From positions 3,347,501 to 3,411,500 of the forward strand of contig NC_009523.1 of assembly GCF_000016665.1 (NCBI RefSeq): a DNA stretch of 64,000 nucleotides. Reading direction: 5' to 3'. Position 1 is the first letter of the stretch. Each line of letters starts with the position of its first letter. A model generated the notes under the pieces. That model was not told where the DNA came from. It did no database searches and was given only the letters and a program-made list of their open reading frames with translations. Positions 52,278-61,000 of the stretch are shown here, in pieces. The translations under genes were made by a program, and so were the position numbers. Source of the DNA: Roseiflexus sp. RS-1. Lineage in GTDB: Bacteria > Chloroflexota > Chloroflexia > Chloroflexales > Roseiflexaceae.

Positions 52278-54503
52278 ATGGTGCGGTCAACAGGCATCGG
52301 TGTGCTGACCAGCGGTGGCGATGCGCCGGGCATGAATGCCGCTTTACGTGCGGTTGTGCGTACCGCGCTGAGCCGCAGCGTGCCGGTGTACGCCATTTAT
52401 GAAGGATACCGCGGTATGGTGGAAGGCGGCGACCGTATTCGCCCGCTTGGTTGGGATGATGTCGGCGGCATTATGCATCGTGGCGGAACGATCATTGGCA
52501 CGGCGCGCTGCCGCGAGTTCCGTACCCGCGAGGGACGGTTGCAGGCTGCTGCGAACCTGATCGCACACGGGATCAATCGCCTGGTGGTCATCGGCGGCGA
52601 TGGCAGCCTGACCGGCGCCGATACGTTTCGTCGCGAATGGTCCAGTCTGCTGGCGGAACTGGTGGAAACCGGCAAACTATCACGCGACACCGCCGCGCAG
52701 TACCCCTTCCTGGCGCTGGTTGGACTGGTCGGATCGATCGACAACGATTTTTACGGCACCGACATGACGATCGGCGCCGATTCGGCGCTGCACCGCATTA
52801 CTGCTGCCATCGATGCGCTCGTCAGCACGGCTGCCAGCCATCAGCGCACCTTTGTCGTCGAGGTTATGGGACGGCACTGCGGGTATCTGGCACTGATGGG
52901 GGCAATTGCCGGTGGCGCCGATTATGTGCTCATCCCCGAAAATCCACCTGAACCGGGCTGGGAAGATCGCATGTGCACGCTGCTGCGCGCCGGGCGCGCG
53001 TCCGGTCGACGCGAAAGTATCGTTGTCATCGCTGAGGGCGCGCGTGATCGTGATGGCAATCCGATCTCAGCCGACTATGTCCGGCGGGTGCTGGAGGAGC
53101 GCATGGGTGAAGATGCGCGCGTCACAATCCTGGGACACGTGCAGCGCGGCGGAACACCGAGCGCCTTCGACCGCTGGATGAGCACGCTGGTCGGGTATGC
53201 GGCTGTCGAAGAATTGTTGAGCGCCACACCCGAACGTGAGCCGCAGTTGATCGGTATGCGCTACCATCGTATCACCCGTCAACCGCTGATGCACTGCGTG
53301 GAGCAGACGCGACAGGTGGCGACGGCGATCAATGCTGGCGACTATCAGCGTGCGATGGAACTGCGCAGCGGCAGTTTCAAAGAGATGTTCCAGACTTTCC
53401 AGGCGCTCAGCAGCGCCCTGCCAAGCGTCACCCGTGCGCGCAAAAGCCGGATAGCGCTGCTGCATGCCGGCGGACCCGCCCCCGGTATGAACACCGCCAT
53501 CCGCGCGGCAGTGCGCCTTGGTCTCGATCAGGGGCATACCATGCTGGTGGTGCGCAACGGCTTCGACGGTCTTATCGCCGGAGAGATCAGTGAGTGCGAG
53601 TGGCAGACGGTTGATGGTTGGGGGGCGATGGGCGGCGCCGAGCTGGGAACCAGCCGACGGGTGCCTGCCGGTGAGGACCTGGCGGCAGTTGCGCAGGCGC
53701 TAACCAGGCATCGCATCGACGGCTTGCTCGTCATTGGCGGGTGGAACGGTTACCAGGCGGCGCATCGTCTCTATCAGGAACGCGCCGCGTATGAATCGTT
53801 CAACATCCCGATTATATGTCTGCCTGCCTCGATCAATAATGACCTGCCAGGATCGGAGTTGAGCATTGGCGCCGATACGGCATTGAATGCAATCGTCGAA
53901 TCGCTCGACCGCATTAAGCAATCGGCGGTGGCAGTGCGACGCACCTTTGTGGTTGAGGTGATGGGACGCTACTGCGGCTATCTGGCGTTGATGAGCGGGC
54001 TGGCATCGGGTGCGGAACGGGTCTATCTGCACGAAGAGGGTATAACGCTCGACGATCTGCGCACCGACATTCAGATGATGATCGAGGGATTTCGCCACGG
54101 GAAACGTCTCAGCCTGATCATTCGCAACGAGTATGCGAACCGTCTCTATACGACCGACGTCATCTGTGCTCTGTTCGAGGAAGAAGGAAAGGACCTGTTC
54201 GATGTGCGCCGCGCCGTGCTGGGTCATTTGCAGCAGGGAGGCAGTCCGTCACCCTACGACCGCATCCAGGCGACACGCCTGGCGGCACGCTGCATTCGCT
54301 TCCTGAGCGAGGAACTCGACCGCGGCACGGCGGCTGCGGCGTTTATCGGCTTTGTCAACGGCAAGGTGCGCGTGTTCGACCTGGGCGAATTGCCGCATAT
54401 GGTCGATGCCGCCTTCCGTCGTCCAAAAGATCAATGGTGGCTGGAACTGGCGCCGATTGCACGGGCGCTCGCACAACAAAAGTACGATACGAGGGAAGCA
54501 TGA
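52278..54503 (+). CDS. Double-length 6-phosphofructokinase, eukaryote-like
   Basis: A 741-residue protein made of two fused PFK domains (about 1-375 and 388-735). The N-half is catalytic: ATP-type GGDGS (106-110), catalytic Asp D155 in SIDND, then GTDMTIGADSALHRI and GRHCGYLAL. In the C-half these are lost: GGWNG (487-491) and SINND with Asn in place of the catalytic Asp (N520), while LGHLQQGGSPSPYDR is kept. This is the catalytic-half plus regulatory-half plan of animal and fungal PFK; bacterial PFKs are usually single-domain, about 320 residues. AAGGAG precedes the ATG. It is coupled to the rhamnosidase gene by an ATGA overlap. The gap 52001-52277 shows no clear promoter. Confidence 0.92.
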   Translation: MVRSTGIGVLTSGGDAPGMNAALRAVVRTALSRSVPVYAIYEGYRGMVEGGDRIRPLGWDDVGGIMHRGGTIIGTARCREFRTREGRLQAAANLIAHGINRLVVIGGDGSLTGADTFRREWSSLLAELVETGKLSRDTAAQYPFLALVGLVGSIDNDFYGTDMTIGADSALHRITAAIDALVSTAASHQRTFVVEVMGRHCGYLALMGAIAGGADYVLIPENPPEPGWEDRMCTLLRAGRASGRRESIVVIAEGARDRDGNPISADYVRRVLEERMGEDARVTILGHVQRGGTPSAFDRWMSTLVGYAAVEELLSATPEREPQLIGMRYHRITRQPLMHCVEQTRQVATAINAGDYQRAMELRSGSFKEMFQTFQALSSALPSVTRARKSRIALLHAGGPAPGMNTAIRAAVRLGLDQGHTMLVVRNGFDGLIAGEISECEWQTVDGWGAMGGAELGTSRRVPAGEDLAAVAQALTRHRIDGLLVIGGWNGYQAAHRLYQERAAYESFNIPIICLPASINNDLPGSELSIGADTALNAIVESLDRIKQSAVAVRRTFVVEVMGRYCGYLALMSGLASGAERVYLHEEGITLDDLRTDIQMMIEGFRHGKRLSLIIRNEYANRLYTTDVICALFEEEGKDLFDVRRAVLGHLQQGGSPSPYDRIQATRLAARCIRFLSEELDRGTAAAAFIGFVNGKVRVFDLGELPHMVDAAFRRPKDQWWLELAPIARALAQQKYDTREA

Positions 54504-57199
54504 CACATCTCAACGCCGGACATCTCCGCTGTGAGTACCAGGAAAACCCGCTTGGCATCGATGTGCTCAACCCGCGCCTGAGCTGGCGACTGTTCAGTGA
54601 TCGGCGCGGCGCGCGGCAAACGGCGTATCGTATCATTGCCGCACCTTCCGCCGACGATGTGACGGCGGAGCGGAACCTGATCTGGGATAGTGGTCGCGTT
54701 GAGTCGGATCAATCGATCCACGTGGTCTATGCTGGCGAACGTCTCCGCTCGCGTCAGCGCGTCTTCTGGCGCGTCCAGGTGTGGGACGAAACCGGCAGCC
54801 TTGCCGTGGGTCCGATTGCCTGGTGGGAGATGGGATTGCTGCGCCGCACCGACTGGTCGGCGTCCTGGATCGGCGCAACACTTGTCGGCGGACGCTGGAC
54901 GACCATTCCGGCGCCGTTGCTGCGGCGCTCATTCACGCTCGATGCGCCGATTGTTCAGGCTCGCCTGTACATCACGGCATCAGGGTTGTACGAGTGTACG
55001 ATCAACGGGCAGCGCGTCGGCGAGGACGTATTCACGCCGGGTTGGACCGACTATCGCCAGCGAGTGCAGTACCAGGTCTACGATGTGACGGGTCTGGTGC
55101 GCACCGGTGAGAATGCCATCGGAGTCATCCTCGGCGATGGATGGTACTGCGGGCATGTGGCATGGTCTGGTCGGCAGCAGTACGGCGATCGCCCCAAACT
55201 GCTGGCACAACTGGTTGTAACGCTCGCCAACGGCAAAACGCAGACGATTGTGAGCAACCGTTCCTGGCGGTATGCCTTCGGTCCGATCCTGGAAAGCGAT
55301 ATCCTGCACGGCGAGAGTTACGATGCCAGACTGGAGATCCCCGGATGGGACACACCCGACTTCGATGATTCTTCCTGGCAGCCTGTGGAACTCTTCACCG
55401 CGCCCGACATCGCCCTGGTCGCAATGCGCGGTCCGACCGTCCGGCGCCACGAAGAACTGCGTCCGATCACACCGCCGACCGCCTTCCATTCTCATCAAAC
55501 GACCCGCTGGGTCTTCGATCTGGGACAGAACATGGTTGGCCGGGTCCGCCTGCGTGTCCGGGGTCCGGCAGGCGTGACGGTAACGATCCGGCATGCTGAG
55601 ATGCTCAACCCGGATGGCACGATCTACACTGCCAACCTGCGCAGCGCCCGCGCGACGGATCACTATACGCTGCGCGGCGACAGTGATGGGGAAGTGTGGG
55701 AACCGCGCTTCACCTTCCATGGTTTCCGGTATGTCGAACTCTCCGGGTACCCCGGCGTCCCCGACATGGAGGCTGTCACCGGTATTGTCATCCACTCCGC
55801 CACCCCGCCGACCGGCGAGTTCAGTTGTTCCGACCCGCTGATCAACCAGTTGCAACACAATATCGTCTGGGGGCAGAAGGGCAATTTTCTCGAAGTTCCA
55901 ACCGATTGCCCGCAACGCGACGAGCGCCTGGGATGGACGGGTGACGCGCAGGTGTTCATCCGCACGGCTGCCTTCAACATGCACGTTGCGCCGTTCTTCA
56001 CCAAATGGATCCGCGACCTGGAGGATGCACAAAGCCCTGAAGGCGCATACCCGCCGGTTGCGCCACTGGCGGGCATCGGCGGGTTGACCGATGGCGGACC
56101 GGCCTGGGCGGACGCGGGCATTATCTGTCCATGGACAATCTATCTGTGCTATGGTGACACGCGCTTGCTGGAAGAGCACTATCCTTCAATGCAGCGTTTT
56201 GTCGAGTATCTGGAACGGAGCAGTCGTGACTTCATCCGCTGCTACGAGGAGTATCCCGGTTTTCGCGGATTCGGCGACTGGCTGGCGCTCGATGGGAGTG
56301 GCAGAACCGATGGCGGTACCGCGAAAGACCTGATCGGCACGGCCTTCTTTGCCCACAGCGCCCGGCTGCTCAGTCGTATCGCAGCGATCATCGGGCGCTC
56401 ACGCGACGCAACCCGCTATCGTCGCCTGTTCGAGCGGGTGCGCCAGGCATTCATCACGCGCTTTGTGACAGGAGCAGGTCGGGTGACAGGCGAAACACAG
56501 ACCGGTTATGTCCTGGCGCTGCACTTCGACCTGCTGCCGCCGGAGTTGCGCCCGGCCGCCGCAGATGCGCTGGCGCGCGACATCCTGGCGCGCGGTGTTC
56601 ACCTCTCAACCGGATTTGTCGGCACTCCGTATCTGCCACATGTCCTGACCTCTGTCGGACGCCTTGATCTCGCCTATGCGCTTCTGCTGCAACAAACCTG
56701 GCCCTCGTGGCTGTACCCGGTGACCCAGGGCGCAACCACGATCTGGGAACGGTGGGATGGCTGGACGCACGACCGAGGGTTCCAGGATCCGGGCATGAAT
56801 TCGTTCAACCATTATGCGTATGGCGCAATCGGAGAATGGCTGTACGCCACCGTCGCCGGTATCGACGTCGACCCCGAATGTCCTGGCTACCGTCATCTGG
56901 TGCTGCGCCCGCGTCCTGGCGGCGGGCTGACCTCGGCGCGCGCGGCGCTTGATACGATGTATGGGCGCGCAGTGAGTGACTGGCACATTGACGGAGATCG
57001 TTTCGTCTGGACGATTGTCGTGCCGCCCAACACAACAGCCACCGCATATGTTCCTGCTGTTGAAGGAACCATCGTACAGGAAAGCGGTCGCCCGGCAGAG
57101 GAATCAGAAGGTGTCACCCTTGTCCAGCGCGACGAGGAGACGGCTGTGTACCGGGTGGCGTCGGGCAATTATACATTCGTAGCGGAAAGGGTCGGTTGA
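54500..57199 (+). CDS. Alpha-L-rhamnosidase, GH78
   Basis: An 899-residue inverting glycosidase that frees L-rhamnose from glycosides. Order: N-terminal Ig-like domain starting NPLGIDVLNPRLSWRL, the jelly-roll Bac_rhamnosid_N domain (about 140-310), a second beta domain, the (alpha/alpha)6 catalytic barrel (about 445-790) and a C-terminal beta domain. The acidic motif PTDCPQRDERLGWTGDAQ supplies D469, E475 and D482; the probable general base is E750 in WERWDGW. No signal peptide is seen, so it probably acts on imported oligosaccharides. Its start overlaps the pfk stop as ATGA. Confidence 0.94.
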   Translation: MTHLNAGHLRCEYQENPLGIDVLNPRLSWRLFSDRRGARQTAYRIIAAPSADDVTAERNLIWDSGRVESDQSIHVVYAGERLRSRQRVFWRVQVWDETGSLAVGPIAWWEMGLLRRTDWSASWIGATLVGGRWTTIPAPLLRRSFTLDAPIVQARLYITASGLYECTINGQRVGEDVFTPGWTDYRQRVQYQVYDVTGLVRTGENAIGVILGDGWYCGHVAWSGRQQYGDRPKLLAQLVVTLANGKTQTIVSNRSWRYAFGPILESDILHGESYDARLEIPGWDTPDFDDSSWQPVELFTAPDIALVAMRGPTVRRHEELRPITPPTAFHSHQTTRWVFDLGQNMVGRVRLRVRGPAGVTVTIRHAEMLNPDGTIYTANLRSARATDHYTLRGDSDGEVWEPRFTFHGFRYVELSGYPGVPDMEAVTGIVIHSATPPTGEFSCSDPLINQLQHNIVWGQKGNFLEVPTDCPQRDERLGWTGDAQVFIRTAAFNMHVAPFFTKWIRDLEDAQSPEGAYPPVAPLAGIGGLTDGGPAWADAGIICPWTIYLCYGDTRLLEEHYPSMQRFVEYLERSSRDFIRCYEEYPGFRGFGDWLALDGSGRTDGGTAKDLIGTAFFAHSARLLSRIAAIIGRSRDATRYRRLFERVRQAFITRFVTGAGRVTGETQTGYVLALHFDLLPPELRPAAADALARDILARGVHLSTGFVGTPYLPHVLTSVGRLDLAYALLLQQTWPSWLYPVTQGATTIWERWDGWTHDRGFQDPGMNSFNHYAYGAIGEWLYATVAGIDVDPECPGYRHLVLRPRPGGGLTSARAALDTMYGRAVSDWHIDGDRFVWTIVVPPNTTATAYVPAVEGTIVQESGRPAEESEGVTLVQRDEETAVYRVASGNYTFVAERVG

Positions 57200-57225
57200 T
57201 CGCTTTTCGCCCGGCATCCTTCCGC

Positions 57226-57248
57226 GGGGCGCAGCAACGCTGCGCCCC
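57226..57248 (+). terminator. GC-rich stem-loop after the rhamnosidase gene
   Basis: A perfect 10-bp stem (57226-57235 with 57239-57248) and loop AAC, 27 bp after the stop. It lacks a T-run, so it may be an RNA-stabilising hairpin or a REP-like unit and not a true terminator; a similar word appears near 50403. Confidence 0.5.
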
Positions 57249-57304
57249 TCCTGCATATTATTCGCATTTGCGCAATTTTATATGTAGATTTACCTGCTAT
57301 TCTG

Positions 57305-57313
57305 TGCTATACT
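57305..57313 (+). promoter_or_regulatory. Extended -10 promoter candidate
   Basis: TG-C-TATACT (57305-57313) forms an extended -10 in an AT-rich stretch. Transcription would start near 57320, giving a leader of about 155 nt for the gene at 57477. The leader contains a perfect 8-bp hairpin (57409-57416 with 57421-57428). Confidence 0.5.
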
Positions 57314-57476
57314 ACCAATTGTGACCCAAACCACGATCCCAACGTCGGTATCGTTCCTCGCCGCGTTTCTGGTGACTTCACGCTCGATTGTTTGGGTGGC
57401 GAAGCGCGTCAGCGACTGTGGTCGCTGATGCAGGGAAGGCGCGGCTTGCGAAATCCAGTTCTTTAAGGAGGGGACG

Positions 57477-57878
57477 ATGACTCAGACTGAGCGCGACGTG
57501 CAGCGGTGCCCGAATTGTGGCGCAGAGTGGCGCCCGACAACATCTATCACCGGCGCCGACATCACCTGTCCGGTCTGTTTTTACCACTTCGAGGCGACTG
57601 CTGTCAGGCAACAGCGTGCACCATTCAGTGTGCGTGAATTTGCCGAGCAGATCAGCGCACTCATCAATCGCGCGCGGACGGAAGGCTTGAGCAACGATGT
57701 GATCACCAAAGTGCTGCGCGACGAACTTGCCTACAACGCAGAATTAGCCAATCCCAGTCATACCTTCCATGTTCAGATCGTCGATCTCGGTCCTGCTGAA
57801 GGTATGACACGCATGTTGCCTCCCAACGAAGCGCGGATTATGGTGCAGCGACGCAGCACGCCGATCATCAAGCGCTAG
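57477..57878 (+). CDS. Small zinc-ribbon protein of unknown function
   Basis: A 133-residue protein I do not recognise. Two knuckles, CPNCG (residues 11-15) and CPVC (31-34), should bind one zinc ion at the N-terminus. The rest is mixed alpha/beta (VREFAEQISALINRARTEGLSNDVITKVLRDEL) and ends in a basic tail, RRSTPIIKR. A very strong Shine-Dalgarno (AAGGAGGGG) precedes the ATG, and its own promoter lies upstream, so it is probably well expressed. Confidence 0.75.
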   Translation: MTQTERDVQRCPNCGAEWRPTTSITGADITCPVCFYHFEATAVRQQRAPFSVREFAEQISALINRARTEGLSNDVITKVLRDELAYNAELANPSHTFHVQIVDLGPAEGMTRMLPPNEARIMVQRRSTPIIKR

Positions 57879-57893
57879 CTGTTGCCGTCCGGC

Positions 57894-57940
57894 AACTGGC
57901 GCTCGTCAGATGCGTCACCGTTACGCAGAGCGCCAGTTTT
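57894..57940 (+). terminator. Strong bipartite stem-loop, likely terminator
   Basis: An 11-bp perfect outer stem (57894-57904 with 57928-57938) and a 5-bp inner stem (57911-57915 with 57923-57927) stand 16 bp after the stop of the zinc-ribbon gene and run into TTTT. A small hairpin (6-bp stem, 57881-57896) overlaps its left arm. Confidence 0.65.
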
Positions 57941-58024
57941 CCGCGCACCCTTCCCGATCCTTCCAGACAGGGTCCTGTGCGCCGCAACCGGGCGCGATTG
58001 TGACATTGTTGTCGGAGTGTTTCC

Positions 58025-61000
58025 ATGAACCTTGCCACGTTGACCAGCGATCTCTCGCACCGGTTTGACACATTGACCCGTACCGTGCAGCAGACGTTTT
58101 CCTTCATCCGACGGCGCCAGCCGCTGTCGGATCGCCCGATCCGCGGGGTGATCCTGACGACCGGGCAACTCGAAGAACGCGCGCGGGCGCTCGCCGCCGA
58201 ACACACGGTCGTTCTGCAACCCGGCAAAGCGCGCGCTTTGCTCGCGTCGGTGGATCGCAATCATCGCCTGCTGCGCCTGGCGTACCAGACGCTCGCCGCC
58301 GATGCTGCGCAACGCCAGCCGCTCACTCCTGCCGCTGCCTGGCTGGTGGACAACTACCACGTTATTGTCGGTCAGATCCGCGAAATTCGTCAGGACCTGC
58401 CCGGCGGGTACTACCACGAACTTCCGAAACTGAAAGGCGGACCCCACGACGGTAAACCGCGCGTCTATGCGTTGGCGCTCGAACTGATCGAGCATACCGA
58501 CGGTCGGATCGATCTCGAACAGTTGACGCGCTTTGTCCTGGCATATGAAGCAGGGGCGCCGCTCTCGATCGGTGAGATTTGGGCAATCCCGATCATGCTG
58601 CGTGTCGGGTTGATCCAGAACCTGGGACGCCTGGCGCGCCTGATGATCGATGAGCGTCGCCTGCGCCTCGAAGGAGCAGCGTGGGCGGAACGGATCCTGG
58701 CGCAGAAGCATGTTGGCTCCTTCGAGGGAAATACTGCCTTTCGACAACTGGCGCGGATGCACCCCCAACTTCCGCTGCCGCTCGCCGTCGAACTGATCCA
58801 GCGCCTGCGCAACCAGGAAGGGGAGTTCGACATCGCCCAACTGATGGTCTGGCTGGAACAGCAACCTTCCATCCCCTATAACACCGCCGAGGAAATCATT
58901 CTCGCCGAACAGCGGCGTCAATCCGCCAATCAGGTATCGGTCGCCAATACGATCACCAGCATGCGGACGATGGACGCGGTCGACTGGCCCGACTGGTTCG
59001 AGCGCGTCAGTCTGGTCGAACAGGTGTTGCGTCAGGACCCGGCTGGCGCGTATGGGCAAAGCACCTTTGCCACCCGCGACCGCTACCGACACGAACTGGA
59101 GCGTCTGTCGCGCCGTAGTGGATTGAGCGAAGACGCCATTGCGCGACGGTTGATCCACATTGCTGCACGCGCCCGGGAAGAGGGACGTCCACTGCGCGAA
59201 ACGCACATCGGGTATTACCTGGTCGATGAAGGGCGCTTTGCCTTTGAGGCGGCGCTGGGGTGTCGCCTGACGCCCGGCGAGGTGGTGCGTCGTGCAGTTC
59301 TGCGTCATCCCGAAGTGGTCTATCTTGGCGCGATTACGGCAGGAACTGTCGCCATCACCGCTGCCGGCATTCGTTTTGCCCGCCCGACTGCGCGCAGCGA
59401 GCCTTCCGCCGTTCCACCGATCCTTACCGCCGCCCTTTCGCTTACGGCGGTCATTCCGGCATTCGCGCTGGCGAAAGAACTGGTTGATCGCGCAGTTACG
59501 CGCCTGATACCCCCGCGTACCCTGCCACGACTCGATTTTCGTCATGGCATTCCGCGCGAACTGCGCACAATCGTTGTCGTGCCGACATTGCTGCTCACAC
59601 CCGATAGCATCCGCACGCAGATCGAGTCGCTGGAAGTGCTGGCGCTTGCCAATCAGGACCCGCACCTGCATTTCGCACTGCTCACCGATTTCGCCGATGC
59701 GCCTCAACAGCATATGCCGGAAGATGAGCGCCTGCTCGCCCTGGCAGTCAGCGGTATCGAAAGGTTGAACGAACGCTACAGCAGCGACCGCTTCTTCCTG
59801 CTGCATCGCCGCCGCGTGTGGAATGAGCGACAGGGTTGCTGGATGGGATGGGAGCGCAAACGCGGGAAACTTGAAGAGTTCAACCGGTTGCTCGCTGGCG
59901 CACACGATACCACCTACGAGACCTTCATCGGCGATCTCAGCATTCTGCCACAGATCCGCTATGTCATTACGCTCGACGCCGATACGCAACTGCCGCGCGA
60001 TACGGCGCGCGCGTTGATCGGCACACTGGCACACCCACTCAACCAGGCAGTGATCGACCCGCAGACGCAGCGTGTGGTGCAGGGTTACGGCATTCTTCAG
60101 CCGCGTGTCGGCATCGACCTGCCGAGTGCGTTGCGCAGTCGCTTCGCGCGTATTTCATCGGGGAATGTCGGTGTCGATCCCTACACCACTGCGGTCTCCG
60201 ATGTCTACATGGACCTGTTCGGCGAGGGGATTTTCGCCGGGAAAGGCATCTACGACCCGGTCGCAATGCGGACGGCGCTGCACGACCGTTTCCCGGAGAA
60301 TACGCTCCTCAGCCACGACCTGATCGAGGGATGTTATGCGCGCGCGGCACTCCTCTCCGATGTCGAACTGCTCGACAGTTACCCAACGACATATGCGGCT
60401 TACTCGGCGCGTCAGCACCGCTGGGTGCGCGGTGACTGGCAGATTGCAGGATGGCTCCTGCCGCGCGTTCCACGTGCATCGGGCAGCAGCGCACCGAACA
60501 TCCTGCCGTTGATCAGTCGCTTCAAAATCGCCGATAATCTGCGTCGCAGTCTGACTCCGCCAGCAACGCTCGCTCTCCTGGTCGCCGGATGGTTCGTTCT
60601 CCCCGGTCGCCCTGCCGTCTGGACGCTGCTGGCGCTTGGGCATTACCTTGCGCCGCTGACCTTTGCCGTCATAAGCCTGCGGTTGATGCCAGCCGACTGG
60701 CGCTACCTGCGCACTCATCTGATCACGACGATCGGAAGCCTGCGCTGGACGGCATTGCAACTGCTGTTGAACGTTGCCATGCTTCCCGATCAGGCATGGC
60801 TGAATGTGGACGCTATTGTCCGCACTCTCTGGCGCATGGGAGTGACCCATCGGCGGATGCTCGAATGGGAGACGGCGGCACAGGCGCAGCGACGCCTCAC
60901 CGATTCGTTCGACTATCTCGTCAGGCGGATGGCGCCGTCGGCGGTTGTGGCGCTGGCACTGGTAGTGATGCGCATTGATCGCCTGCGCGCGTCGTGGCTT

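Noticed and set aside
57875-60034. 719-codon open frame on the minus strand
   Set aside because: It is antisense to the NdvB-like gene, which has GT84 motifs in the plus frame; this is a codon-bias shadow. The same holds for the minus frames at 60155-61768 and 61781-63163.
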